Positions 16,287-25,431 of a stretch of 64,000 bases of DNA are shown piece after piece. The DNA lies in the NCBI GenBank assembly GCA_016124495.1, contig WGNP01000003.1:62001-126000 (forward strand), read 5' to 3'. The position numbers and the translations under genes are program-made. This DNA comes from Hyphomonas sp. (GTDB taxonomy: Bacteria > Pseudomonadota > Alphaproteobacteria > Caulobacterales > Hyphomonadaceae). How positions within the stretch are numbered: the stretch's first letter is position 1; the number at the start of each line of letters is the position of its first letter. The notes below the pieces were generated by a model that worked only from the letters and a program-made list of their open reading frames with translations, was not told the origin of the DNA and searched no databases.

Positions 16287-17300
16287 TTGACCCTTGCCCC
16301 CAAACCCAAGAGCAAGGCCGCACTGTCTTCGCTGGTGGAGCGGATGCAGGACCTCGTGGCGGCTGACCTCGCCGCCGTCGAGCACCTGCTCGCCACCCGC
16401 GCCGCCAGCCCGGTCTCCATCATTCCGGACTTGTCGGGATATATTGTGTCAGCTGGCGGAAAGCGCCTGCGCCCGCTGATCACCCTGATCGCCGCAAACG
16501 CCGTCGGCAAGGCCAACGCCGCGACCCACGCCCTCGCCGCGGCTGTCGAGTTCATCCACACGGCCACCCTGCTGCACGACGACGTCGTCGATGAAAGCGC
16601 ACTGCGCCGAGGCAAGCCAGCCGCCAAGGCGGTCTGGGGCAACAAGGCTTCGATCCTTGTCGGGGACTTTTTGTTTGCCCGCGCCTTCAACCTGCTGGTC
16701 GAAACCAACAGCCTGGAAATCCTCAACCGCCTCGCTACCGCCTCGACGGTAATCGCCGAGGGGGAGGTACGCCAGCTCGCCGCCATGGCGGCGCGCGATC
16801 TGCCGACCGAGGAATATCTCGCCATCGTCGAAGCCAAGACAGGCGCGCTGTTCGAGGCCGCGGCAGAAACCGGCGCGCTGTCCACCACCGGCGCCAGACA
16901 CGCCGCCGCGCTTGCCACCTATGGCAAGAATCTCGGCCTTGCCTTTCAGATCATCGATGACGCACTCGATTATGGCGGAACGACCTCTGTGATCGGCAAA
17001 TCGGTGGGCGACGATTTCCGGGAAGGCAAGATCACTTTGCCGGTGATTATCGCTCGCCGCCGGGGGTCAGATGAAGACCGTGCTTTCTGGGACCGCGCGC
17101 TGAATCCTGAAACGCAGGAAGACTCCGACCTCGCCCACGCCGTCCACCTGATCCGCGCCACCGGCGCCGCCGAAGCCACCGTCCAGGAAGCCGAAGCCTA
17201 CGCCGCCCTCGCCAAAGGCGCACTGCGCACCCTGCCCCCCTCGCAGTACCGCAACGCATTGGAAGACCTCGCCGATTTCTGTGTCAGCCGCGCCTACTAG
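16287..17300 (+). CDS. All-trans polyprenyl diphosphate synthase (IspB-like)
   Basis: Chain-elongates farnesyl diphosphate with isopentenyl diphosphate to the long isoprenoid tail used for ubiquinone. The 337-residue protein has both Asp-rich motifs, LLHDDVVDES (first, preceded by EFIHTATL) and FQIIDDALDY (second), the GGKRLRPL block, and GDDFREGKITLPVI after the second motif. No ATG fits: the frame begins with TTG at 16287, with CGGAG about nine bases ahead, and the next ATG would remove 19 residues. It converges on and overlaps by four bases the polyprenyl-phosphate sugar transferase gene. Chain length (octa- or decaprenyl) cannot be read from sequence alone. Confidence 0.92.
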   Translation: MTLAPKPKSKAALSSLVERMQDLVAADLAAVEHLLATRAASPVSIIPDLSGYIVSAGGKRLRPLITLIAANAVGKANAATHALAAAVEFIHTATLLHDDVVDESALRRGKPAAKAVWGNKASILVGDFLFARAFNLLVETNSLEILNRLATASTVIAEGEVRQLAAMAARDLPTEEYLAIVEAKTGALFEAAAETGALSTTGARHAAALATYGKNLGLAFQIIDDALDYGGTTSVIGKSVGDDFREGKITLPVIIARRRGSDEDRAFWDRALNPETQEDSDLAHAVHLIRATGAAEATVQEAEAYAALAKGALRTLPPSQYRNALEDLADFCVSRAY

Positions 17301-18379
17301 CGCCCACTTGCCAGAAGCTTACGGCCGAGGGTGACCCGTTGGCGTAGCCACAATCCGGACCCGGCAATCAGCAGCGCCATAAATACGATCACGTCCAGCG
17401 GCCAGTTGCGAGCGCCGTAGAGCCCCACCGCCGAGGCAAACGGGCCCGCGATCACTGCGCCGGCGCAGATAACCGTCATCCCCCACCAGAGCCGCGCGAC
17501 CTTGCCGTGTGACCAGCCGGCGCGCAGCAGCAGCTGGTAGGCATGTTCGCGGTGCGCTTTCATCAGAGGCCGGCCATGCCTGGCTCGCCAGGCCAGCGTC
17601 AAGAACACATCGATCAGGATCGGCAAGCATAGCGAAAGGGGAACCAGCACAGGCCCGTCAATCGCAAACATCACCGACGCCCCGCCGATCAATCCGCCTA
17701 CGGAGAGTGAGCCCGCGTCCCCTGCAAACAACTTGCCTGGCAGGTTCCACACCAGAAATCCGGCCAGCGCCGAAGCAGCCGCTAAACACATTGCCGCCAG
17801 GGCGCCCGTTGAGCGATCTACGGACGAATAAATGGCATTGGGGGCCAGCATCAGAGCAAACACGGCAAGGATGATCAACGACGTACCCATCGCAATGCCG
17901 TTAGAGCCGTCTATGAAATTGACTGCATTCGACATTACGAAAATGAAAACTACAGCAACAATGGCGCCCAGCGCCAAAGGCAAGGTGATCCCCGCGCCGC
18001 CTATCCAGAGCGCTCCGGGTTGAGGCCCGAACACAACAGCCACCGCCGCGCCAACGAGTAGTGCCACGAGCTTAGTCAGGGCCGGCATTGCGTAAACATC
18101 ATCCGCCCAGCCGAGCAGTGCCGCAAAGATCGTAAAGGCAACGATCCCTGCAATCGGCGCCGCCAAAAGCGGCTCAGCCGCCGGTGCCTCCATCAGCGCC
18201 AGTGTGCCAAGCCCCCCTAACATCCCCCCCAGCATACCCATTCCGCCAGAACTCGGCACCGGCGCGGCCTGCGTCTTGCGCCCCCCATCTGGCGCGTCTT
18301 TCGGACCCAGACGGATCATCAGCCAGCAGACAAACAGGCTGATCAAAAACGGGACCGCGAAGATGACAACCAGACTCAC
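17297..18379 (-). CDS. Polyprenyl-phosphate sugar-1-phosphate transferase (MraY/WecA-like)
   Basis: An integral membrane enzyme of about 360 residues with about ten hydrophobic segments. It has the family's cytoplasmic motifs: PVPSSGGMGML near the N-terminus, the Asp-rich GWADDVYAMPAL, NAVNFIDGSNGIA, the LFAGDAGSLSVGG loop and the C-terminal HREHAYQLLLRAGWSHGKV. Members transfer GlcNAc-1-P or a related sugar phosphate from UDP-sugar to undecaprenyl phosphate to start O-antigen, capsule or similar glycans. Two starts are possible: ATG at 18412, inside ispE, or GTG at 18379, which gives a 4-base GTGA overlap with the ispE stop and is preferred. Confidence 0.88.
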   Translation of the reverse strand: MSLVVIFAVPFLISLFVCWLMIRLGPKDAPDGGRKTQAAPVPSSGGMGMLGGMLGGLGTLALMEAPAAEPLLAAPIAGIVAFTIFAALLGWADDVYAMPALTKLVALLVGAAVAVVFGPQPGALWIGGAGITLPLALGAIVAVVFIFVMSNAVNFIDGSNGIAMGTSLIILAVFALMLAPNAIYSSVDRSTGALAAMCLAAASALAGFLVWNLPGKLFAGDAGSLSVGGLIGGASVMFAIDGPVLVPLSLCLPILIDVFLTLAWRARHGRPLMKAHREHAYQLLLRAGWSHGKVARLWWGMTVICAGAVIAGPFASAVGLYGARNWPLDVIVFMALLIAGSGLWLRQRVTLGRKLLASGR

Positions 18380-19254
18380 GGCGCGGCGCCAAGCCGGCAG
18401 GGCGCCGACCACCAGTCCGGCTTTTCTGCTTTCAAAATGATATCCGCCATCTCGGCAAAGGAAATGGCATCGAACAGTGCGAAGCAGGTCGCCCCGGAAC
18501 CGCTCATCCGCGCGAGTTGCACGCCGCGCTGCGCCCGCAGAAAGGTCAGCACCTCGCCGATTTCGGCAACCTGCGCAATCGCCGGCGCTTCAAGGTCATT
18601 GCGCTGCGCACCAAGCCAGTCAGCCAGATGACCCCTGTCGGCGAAATCCGGAAACGGATCCAACTCGGCAAACCCGGCGCCACCGCCCGACGCGTCGAAA
18701 GCCCGGAACACCGGCCCGGTCGGGCAGGCCGCACCTGGATTGACCAGCAGCGCCGGAATCCGCTGCGGCAGCTTCACAGGCGAGACACGCTCGCCTTCAC
18801 CGCGCATCAGGGACGCCGTGCCGGCGAGCGCGACCGGCACATCACCGCCCAAGGAGGGTGCCACGGCGGGCGCGTACGCCGGGTCAATTTTCCAGATGGT
18901 CGTCAGCAGACGGAGCGTTGCTGCCGCATCCGAAGAGCCACCGCCAATGCCCGCTGCCACCGGCAGCCATTTTTTCAACTTCAGCCGCGCGCCTTTTCCG
19001 GTGCCGGACGCAGCTTGCAGCGCCCTGGCCGCCCGCAGCACGAGATTGTCATCCAGCGCGCCTGCCTCTCGCGCAAAGGGCCCACTCACCTCCAGCGTCA
19101 GCGCTTCCGCAGGCTCGGCTTCAAGATAATCACACAGCTGATCATCACTGAAAACGACCAGCGAATCGAGGTCGTGCCGGCCATTTGGTTTTGCCGGCCC
19201 GACGTGCAGGAACAGGTTCACCTTGGCAGCGGCGATAGCCTTGAGAGATGTCAT
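18376..19254 (-). CDS. ispE: 4-diphosphocytidyl-2-C-methyl-D-erythritol kinase IspE
   Basis: GHMP kinase of the non-mevalonate isoprenoid pathway; it phosphorylates CDP-methylerythritol at the 2-hydroxyl. The 292-residue protein begins AIAAAKVNLFLHVG, has the ATP-binding glycine loop LPVAAGIGGGSSDAA and the C-terminal ARMSGSGATCFALF motif. It lies 18 bases after the TPR lipoprotein gene and overlaps the sugar-transferase gene, so the three form an operon. The convergent neighbour is a polyprenyl diphosphate synthase, giving two isoprenoid genes within 3 kb. Confidence 0.95.
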   Translation of the reverse strand: MTSLKAIAAAKVNLFLHVGPAKPNGRHDLDSLVVFSDDQLCDYLEAEPAEALTLEVSGPFAREAGALDDNLVLRAARALQAASGTGKGARLKLKKWLPVAAGIGGGSSDAAATLRLLTTIWKIDPAYAPAVAPSLGGDVPVALAGTASLMRGEGERVSPVKLPQRIPALLVNPGAACPTGPVFRAFDASGGGAGFAELDPFPDFADRGHLADWLGAQRNDLEAPAIAQVAEIGEVLTFLRAQRGVQLARMSGSGATCFALFDAISFAEMADIILKAEKPDWWSAPCRLGAAP

Positions 19255-19272
19255 TGCGGCCCCGCTGAAACC

Positions 19273-20994
19273 TTAACGTCCCGATGCTGAACCCGGCAAC
19301 GGATCGGCAACAAGCCCGGTCAGCAGCTTCTTCTCGATCTTCTTTCGGTTCTCCGGGGACGGCTCAAGCTTCAGCGCATGAGCCCATTGGAAGCCCGCTT
19401 CCTTTCGGCGCCCGGCTTGCCAGTAGGCGTCGCCCAGATGATCGTTGAGCGTGGCATCTCCCGGCAACAGTACGACCGCGCGCTCGAGATAATCCACCGC
19501 CTCTTCATACTGGCCAAGCCGGTAATGGGCCCAACCAAGGCTATCGACGATATGCCCGGAGTTCGGCTGCAGAATCAGGGCCTGCCGGATCAAGGCAAAT
19601 CCTTCTTCCAGATTTATGCCGCGATCAATCCAGGAATATCCGAGATAATTCAGCACAATCGCGTTTTCCGGCTCGATGTCCAGCGCCGCCTGCAAGTCCA
19701 CCTCAGCGCCTGCCCAATTTGCCTGCCGCTCGCGCGAAGCACCGCGCACAAAGAACACGCGCCAGTCCCTGCGCCCCTCCGCTTCGTCGGCAGCGATGAT
19801 TTCGTTCAGCAGCGCCTCGGCCTCGCGGTGCCGGTCCAGCGCGCGGTAGATATCAGCCACCTGCAGTTTCAGGCTGCGCTCTGGCTTGGCTCTGAGTGCA
19901 TCCGCCGCAAGGGCCAGCGCCGCTTCCTTCCGGTCCTCTTGCAACAGCGTGTTGGCAATCTGCCCCCGGGCGGTTGCATAATAAGGCGAACTTACGGGCA
20001 CGTTGCTCAGCACACGGATGGCAGCTTCCGGCCGCTCGCCCTGCAGCAGAGATTGCCCCAGCAGCGTGCGCGCCTGGTGCAGTTCAGGGTCCAGCGCCAC
20101 AGCCAGTACGAAATACACTGCCGCCACATCATCATCAGTCTGAAACATCAGCGCCGAAGCTGGCAGGAACAGGGCCAGCGCCGCACCCTGGCGCGTCGTG
20201 AACCGTTTCGGCGCAATCGCCTCCCCGCGTTTGATCCGCTCCGCCAGCGCCGCCAGCGAGGCGTTGTAGCCGACTTCTGCGCGGAACTGGTCGAGTATCT
20301 CGATCGCCCGTTCACGCTCACCGCGCGCTGCCAACAGCTCCGCAAAGGTCTCCGCGCCGACGGCAAGGCGCGCGCCGGACTCCCAGATCGCACTGAAAGT
20401 CGCCGCGGCCTTCTCGTCCTCGCGCGCCGCTGTCTGCACGAGGCCCATCATGTGCAGGGTCGCATTGTCGAGGCGCTGATCGCCGGTCAGGTTCTTCTGA
20501 AGCATTGCCTCCGCCGCGCCGGCCCCGTCCGAGCCAAGCAGCGCCCAGGCTTCAAGGTTGCGCGCGATCATGCGGTTGAAGGCGCGCAGGTCGCTCGTCT
20601 CGATGATCTCCACAGCGGCGTCAGTCTTGCCGCGCCCGATGGCGTCCACCGCCAGCGTCAGGCGTACCAGGCCCGCCTCGCTGCCCGCGTCGCTGGCGCG
20701 GCGCGCCAGGCCGGCGGCCACGCCGTAGTCCCCGGCCAACAGGGCGGAGAACACCGCCCGCTCCGCCACGCCCGCCGCTTCCGGCGCCGTGCCTATTGCG
20801 GAGGCGTAGTGCCGGGTCGCCGCCTGCGGGTCGTTCGTCATTGCGGCGAAGCGCGCGATCATGAAGTCGCCATAGGACCGCGCCTCGTCCGGCTGGTCAT
20901 CAGACGGATAGGAGATTTGGGAGAAAGGTCCGCTGGCACAGGCTGCAGCCAGAAGAAGCGGCGCAAGCGCCAGCAGGAGCCGATGAGTTTTCAT
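19273..20994 (-). CDS. TPR-repeat outer-envelope lipoprotein
   Basis: A 573-residue protein with a lipoprotein signal (LALAPLLLAAAC, Cys near residue 19) followed by helical repeats almost to the end. Tetratricopeptide units are clearest at the C-terminus: NAIVLNYLGYSWIDRGINLE, HIVDSLGWAHYRLGQYEEAV and ATLNDHLGDAYWQAGRRKEA. The repeats probably form a superhelix that binds protein partners on the periplasmic side. It heads the operon with ispE and the sugar transferase. Similar TPR lipoproteins occur next to ispE in other alphaproteobacteria, but their function is not established. Confidence 0.85.
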   Translation of the reverse strand: MKTHRLLLALAPLLLAAACASGPFSQISYPSDDQPDEARSYGDFMIARFAAMTNDPQAATRHYASAIGTAPEAAGVAERAVFSALLAGDYGVAAGLARRASDAGSEAGLVRLTLAVDAIGRGKTDAAVEIIETSDLRAFNRMIARNLEAWALLGSDGAGAAEAMLQKNLTGDQRLDNATLHMMGLVQTAAREDEKAAATFSAIWESGARLAVGAETFAELLAARGERERAIEILDQFRAEVGYNASLAALAERIKRGEAIAPKRFTTRQGAALALFLPASALMFQTDDDVAAVYFVLAVALDPELHQARTLLGQSLLQGERPEAAIRVLSNVPVSSPYYATARGQIANTLLQEDRKEAALALAADALRAKPERSLKLQVADIYRALDRHREAEALLNEIIAADEAEGRRDWRVFFVRGASRERQANWAGAEVDLQAALDIEPENAIVLNYLGYSWIDRGINLEEGFALIRQALILQPNSGHIVDSLGWAHYRLGQYEEAVDYLERAVVLLPGDATLNDHLGDAYWQAGRRKEAGFQWAHALKLEPSPENRKKIEKKLLTGLVADPLPGSASGR

Positions 20995-21050
20995 GCGGTG
21001 AAATTCGCAGCATCCGGAAGACGCGGCAAGGGGCGCCGCGCCGCAAAGGC

Positions 21051-22250
21051 CTAGTTGGAGGCGAGCCGCAAGTCCTGTTGATCGAAATAATCGTCAATCG
21101 CCGCCGCAATCGCCTCGACCGATGCCCTGCGACCCCTCTCGGACTGCAGCCGTTTCGCGTCGGCCTCATTGGTCAGGAAGCCGAGCTCAAGCAGGACCGC
21201 CGGTACATCGGGTGCCAGCAACACGTAGAAGCCAGCATTGCGGTGGGTGTTGCGCAGTACCGGCCCAGCCTTGCTCAACTCCGGCAGCAGAAGTTCGGCA
21301 AACTCCGCCGACCGTGTCTTGGTCTCACGCTTAACGAGGTCTTCCAGAAGGCCGTTCAGGCGGTCCGGTGTGCCGTCCTCCATAACGATCTTCCAATCGT
21401 TTTTCGTCGCTTCCCGGTCAATCCGCGTCTCGCCGCGCGCCGAGATCGTGTAGACGGACGCCCCGGAGACGCTGGCGGAGCCCGCGGCGTCGGCGTGCAG
21501 GGAGATGAACAGTTCCGCGCCCCAATTGCGGGCCAGCGTCACCCGGTCTTCATGCTCGACATAGACGTCCGTATCCCGCGTTAAGCGCACTTCATATCGC
21601 CCGTCCGCATCGAGCACGTCCTTCAGCGCCAGCGCCGCCTTCAGCGTGATGTCCTTCTCCTTGCCGCCAGCCAACGCGATCGCACCGGGATCCTTGCCGC
21701 CATGCCCGGGGTCGATCACCACCACATGCCGGCGCCCGCCGCCGGACTTGCGGCCGGAGGTCACCGTCGCCCCTGCAAGCTGTTTCAGCGAGTCGGCTCG
21801 CGCCTCGGCATACTGCGTCTCCAGCCTGGCAAGCTTCTTGGTGTCGCGCCGGGCTGCAATCGTATAGCGGGCCGGCGAAATCGTATCGAGATCGAGGATC
21901 ACCCGGTAGGCGCGCTCCTTGCCGGTCGGCGGCAGGCGCAGCATCCGTGTCACCGCCATCGGGCGGTCGAGGCTGAACTCCAGCCGCCCCGGTTCCAGCG
22001 ACCAGCCCTCTACCCCGCCGGTACCTTCACCGGCCGCAGAGTACCCGTTCTGGGCGAGCAGCAGCACAACCTTGCGTTCCCCCGGCAGCTCGGTGACGAG
22101 GCCATCGGCGGTTTCGGCCACATCCGTCCAGATCGTGATCCGCGTCGGCGCGCCATCGCCCGCGATTCGAACCTGCGTGACGTCCGCCGCTGCCGGCACA
22201 AGCCAGCCAAACCCCAGTAATATCAGAAGGATAAGCAGGAATCTCAGCAT
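21051..22250 (-). CDS. N-acetylmuramoyl-L-alanine amidase with AMIN domain
   Basis: Periplasmic zinc amidase that cuts the MurNAc-L-Ala bond during cell separation. The 399-residue protein has a signal peptide (residues 1-22), an AMIN domain (about 25-130) that targets the enzyme to peptidoglycan or the divisome, and a C-terminal Amidase_3 domain (about 175-395). Zinc ligands are visible in VVIDPGHGGKDPGA, in the Glu/His region around YVEHEDRVTLARN, and in FISLHADA; the catalytic Glu is in VLLELGFLTNEAD. The layout is that of AmiC. It is divergent from rne across 425 bases. Confidence 0.95.
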   Translation of the reverse strand: MLRFLLILLILLGFGWLVPAAADVTQVRIAGDGAPTRITIWTDVAETADGLVTELPGERKVVLLLAQNGYSAAGEGTGGVEGWSLEPGRLEFSLDRPMAVTRMLRLPPTGKERAYRVILDLDTISPARYTIAARRDTKKLARLETQYAEARADSLKQLAGATVTSGRKSGGGRRHVVVIDPGHGGKDPGAIALAGGKEKDITLKAALALKDVLDADGRYEVRLTRDTDVYVEHEDRVTLARNWGAELFISLHADAAGSASVSGASVYTISARGETRIDREATKNDWKIVMEDGTPDRLNGLLEDLVKRETKTRSAEFAELLLPELSKAGPVLRNTHRNAGFYVLLAPDVPAVLLELGFLTNEADAKRLQSERGRRASVEAIAAAIDDYFDQQDLRLASN

Positions 22251-22675
22251 CGGGGAAGTGGTCGGGCCTGACAGTAGGTCACTAGAACGGATCGTGCCCT
22301 CATAGACCGGTGAAGATTAACCTTCGCTTGACCGCGCCTTAGCAGCGGGTCCGCCCCCATTCGGAATTTGGCCCTTTCATTTCCGGTCGAAATTGGGCAC
22401 TGTCCGTCCGTGGCCGTCCGCAAGGGCTGGCCCAAAGGTTTCCCACTAGCGCGCACCCACCCGGCTTCCCCGGAAAGGCAAGCGGGCCGCGCGCTCCGGA
22501 AAGCAAGGAACAATGCGCAACTGTGCCGCTGCCAATACAGGATTCGCCGGATCGCCCACGCGGTTCGCAAAGCCGTCTGGCAGGGCATATCCCTCACAAC
22601 TCATTGCCGGCCTTCGGGGCCAACCGCGGCGCAGAGCGCCCTGGCCCGCCGCGCCGGACCGAAAGGTTCTGTTAC
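22251..22675. promoter_or_regulatory. 425-base divergent region; probable long rne leader
   Basis: No gene is supported here. It lies between the amidase start (minus strand) and the RNase E start (plus strand), so it holds both promoters. A long 5' leader is typical of rne genes, where RNase E limits its own synthesis by cutting its leader (well shown in E. coli). A GGCC-TTCG-GGCC tetraloop hairpin is seen at about 22609-22621, some 55 bases before the start codon. Whether the leader is autoregulatory here is inference. Confidence 0.4.
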
Positions 22676-25354
22676 ATGAGCAGATTGATGCTTATCGACG
22701 CCGCCCATCCCGAAGAAACGCGGGTGGCAATCGTCAACAATGGCCAGGTTGACGATTTTGACTTCGAAGCCACCGGCAACGAACAACTCCGCGGAAACAT
22801 CTATCTCGCCAAAGTGACCCGGGTGGAGCCCTCGCTCCAGGCCGCGTTCGTCGAGTATGGCGGCAATCGCCATGGCTTTCTCGCCTTCAGTGAGATCCAC
22901 CCGGATTACTATCAGCTGCCCGCAGAGGACCGGGAAGCCCTGCTGCGCGAAGCCGCTGAGGAAGCTGCCGCCGCCATCGAGGACGATGATGATGATGACG
23001 GCCCCTACATTCCCCACGGCATGAACGCCGGCAATGGCAATGCCGAAGATCACTCCGGCCATGACCATGATCATGATCATGACGAAGAGCATGACCACGG
23101 CGACGAGACCGAAGCCGCCGCCGGAGGCGATTCGGACGAAGACGGCGAGGAGGGCGACGACGATGCGCCGAAGCCCCGCCAGCCGCGCCCCCGTGCCCGC
23201 AACGAACGCTCGGCCCGTCCGGCCCAGACCCGGACGCCGATCTCCAAGCGCTACAAGATCCAGGAAGTGATCCGCCGCCGGCAAGTCATGCTGGTCCAGG
23301 TCGTGAAGGAAGAGCGCGGCAACAAGGGCGCCGCCCTGACCACCTACCTCTCGCTTGCCGGCCGCTACTCGGTCCTGATGCCCAACACGCCTCGCGGCGG
23401 CGGTATTTCCCGCAAGATCGTCAACTCGGCCGACCGCAAGCGCCTCAAGTCGATTGTCTCGGAGCTCGACATTCCGGAAGGCCAGGGCCTCATCGTCCGC
23501 ACTGCCGGCGCCAAGCGCACCAAGGCCGAGATCAAGCGCGACTATGATTACCTGTCCAAACTATGGGAACAGATCGTCGAGAAGACGCTGACCTCCGAAG
23601 CTCCCGCGCTGATCAATGCCGAAGGCGGCCTCGTTCACCGCGCGATGCGCGACATGTTCGACAAGGAGATCGAGGAAGTCTGGGTCCAGGGCGACGAAGC
23701 CTACCGCGAGGCGAAAGACCTCGCGAAAATCATCATGCCCAGCCAGTCCCGCAAGGTGCAGCAATGGCGCGAGGATGATCCGCTCTACGTCGCCGAGGCC
23801 GTCGAAGGCCAGCTCGATTCGATCTACTCGCCGACCGTCCAGCTGAAGTCCGGCGGCTATCTCGTGATCAACCAAACCGAAGCGCTCGTCGCCATCGACG
23901 TGAACTCCGGCAAGTCGACCCGCGAGCGCAATATCGAGCAGACCGCCGTGCGCACCAACCTGGAAGCGGCCGAAGAGGCCTGCCGCCAGATGCGCCTGCG
24001 CGATCTCGCCGGCTTGATCGTGATCGACTTCATCGACATGGAGGAGAATAAAAACAACCGCGCCGTCGAAAAACGCCTGAAGGAATGCCTTAAGGTTGAC
24101 CGCGCGCGCGTCCAGCATGGCCGCATCTCTCAGTTCGGTCTGATGGAAATCTCCCGCCAGCGCCGACGCCAGGGCGTGCTCCAGGCAACTTCTGATCCGT
24201 GCCCGGCCTGTAACGGCACCGGACGCCGCCGCTCCATCCCTTCGGCCGCGCTGCAGCTGATCCGTGCCATTGAGGCCCGCGCCGCCATCGGCGCCCTCAA
24301 GGGCATCTCGGTAAAGGCACCAACGGATGTCGCCCTCTACATCCTCAACAACAAGCGCGAGGCGCTGATCGAGATCGAACGGGTCGCCGGCTTTGCCGTG
24401 TCTATCCACTCCTCCGAAGACATGCTGCCAGGTGACTTCCAGCTCGACGCCGAGCGCGACCCGAACGCCAAGCCGAAGAAGCGCTCCACCCCGCGCTCAC
24501 TGATGAAGCCGACCCCGGCCTCGACCCGCGACGAGGATGATGAAGACGCCGAGGAAATCGACGACACCGCAGATGCCAATGACGAAGCAGAAGACGACGC
24601 CGCCGAACCGCCCGCCGAGAAGCCTGAAGGCACAGAAGGCGGCAATGGCGGACGCAAGCGCCGCCGCCGCCGCCGGGGTGGCAAAGGCCGTGAAGCCCGC
24701 GAAACGGGCCTCGAAGTTGTCGATGCCGACGCACCGGTTGCCGCCGAAGCGTTGCCGATGTCAGATGACGACGGGGATGATGAGGACGAAGACGGCGACG
24801 AGGGCAGTGTTGCCCCGCGCGCCGATGGCGAGGAAGGCCCGCGCAAGCGCCGCCGCCGTGGACGCCGGGGTGGCCGCCGCCGCCGCCGTTCAGGCGACGG
24901 CCGACCGGAAGGTTCGGAGATCGCAGCCATCGCCGATGGAGGGGCTTATCTCGACGGCCTCTCGGCCAGCGCCGAGGCCATGCTGTCGGACGAGGATGTC
25001 GTCGGTGACGGAGAGTTCGCAGCCGCTGCAGGCTCTGCCGAGGCCGGATTGATCGGCGGCGCGGAGCCGGACGCCGAAGAAGCGCCCGCCCGCAAGCCCC
25101 GCCCCCCGCGCCGCAGCCGCGCAAAAGCCGCACCAGTTGAGGCGGAAGCTGAGGCGCTTGCCGCGGAAGCCGAAGTCACGGCCGCCGAACCAGCGCCTGT
25201 TGTCGAGGCCTCCGCGCCCGAACCGGAACCCGTAATGGCTGCTGCCGAAACACCGGCGCCCGTCCCTGCGCCGGAGCCCACGCCGACCCCTGCACCCGCG
25301 CCCCAACCGGAAGGCCCACGCAAAACCGGTTGGTGGAACCGCGGCAAGAAATAA
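22676..25354 (+). CDS. rne: Ribonuclease E
   Basis: Endoribonuclease and scaffold of the RNA degradosome, 892 residues. The catalytic half shows the S1 domain (40-80 and 190-250, interrupted by an insert), the 5' sensor/RNase H-like region, the DNase I-like domain with the metal-binding aspartates in VAIDVNSGKST and VIDFIDME, and the Zn-link CPACNGTG. The insert (about 85-190) is strongly acidic with a His/Asp cluster at 126-142. The C-terminal tail alternates acidic stretches with Arg patches (KRRRRRRGG; KRRRRGRRGG) and ends in an Ala/Pro/Glu-rich run finishing TGWWNRGKK, as expected of a disordered degradosome scaffold. The longer in-frame extension to 22523 is rejected: MSRLMLIDAAHPEETRVA is the conserved start. 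Confidence 0.96.
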   Translation: MSRLMLIDAAHPEETRVAIVNNGQVDDFDFEATGNEQLRGNIYLAKVTRVEPSLQAAFVEYGGNRHGFLAFSEIHPDYYQLPAEDREALLREAAEEAAAAIEDDDDDDGPYIPHGMNAGNGNAEDHSGHDHDHDHDEEHDHGDETEAAAGGDSDEDGEEGDDDAPKPRQPRPRARNERSARPAQTRTPISKRYKIQEVIRRRQVMLVQVVKEERGNKGAALTTYLSLAGRYSVLMPNTPRGGGISRKIVNSADRKRLKSIVSELDIPEGQGLIVRTAGAKRTKAEIKRDYDYLSKLWEQIVEKTLTSEAPALINAEGGLVHRAMRDMFDKEIEEVWVQGDEAYREAKDLAKIIMPSQSRKVQQWREDDPLYVAEAVEGQLDSIYSPTVQLKSGGYLVINQTEALVAIDVNSGKSTRERNIEQTAVRTNLEAAEEACRQMRLRDLAGLIVIDFIDMEENKNNRAVEKRLKECLKVDRARVQHGRISQFGLMEISRQRRRQGVLQATSDPCPACNGTGRRRSIPSAALQLIRAIEARAAIGALKGISVKAPTDVALYILNNKREALIEIERVAGFAVSIHSSEDMLPGDFQLDAERDPNAKPKKRSTPRSLMKPTPASTRDEDDEDAEEIDDTADANDEAEDDAAEPPAEKPEGTEGGNGGRKRRRRRRGGKGREARETGLEVVDADAPVAAEALPMSDDDGDDEDEDGDEGSVAPRADGEEGPRKRRRRGRRGGRRRRRSGDGRPEGSEIAAIADGGAYLDGLSASAEAMLSDEDVVGDGEFAAAAGSAEAGLIGGAEPDAEEAPARKPRPPRRSRAKAAPVEAEAEALAAEAEVTAAEPAPVVEASAPEPEPVMAAAETPAPVPAPEPTPTPAPAPQPEGPRKTGWWNRGKK

Positions 25355-25377
25355 GTCCGATTTATCCGCACACAAGC

Positions 25378-25411
25378 AAAAAGGCCGGAGCAGAAATGCT
25401 CCGGCCTTTTC
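25378..25411 (+). terminator. Rho-independent terminator of rne
   Basis: GGCCGGAGCA and TGCTCCGGCC pair perfectly around GAAA, followed by TTTTCTG. It begins about 27 bases after the RNase E stop. Five A residues before the stem would also give a T run on the minus strand, so it may serve the convergent fadB-type gene too. Confidence 0.9.
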
Positions 25412-25431
25412 TGTTCTGATCAAAGCTGAGC

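Noticed and set aside
19378..21054. 558-codon plus-strand frame opposite the TPR lipoprotein
   Set aside because: Arg/Gln-rich shadow with no domain; the minus strand has a lipobox and TPR repeats.
22523..22675. 51-residue N-terminal extension of RNase E
   Set aside because: The conserved RNase E start is at 22676; the extension is Pro/Arg-rich leader sequence.
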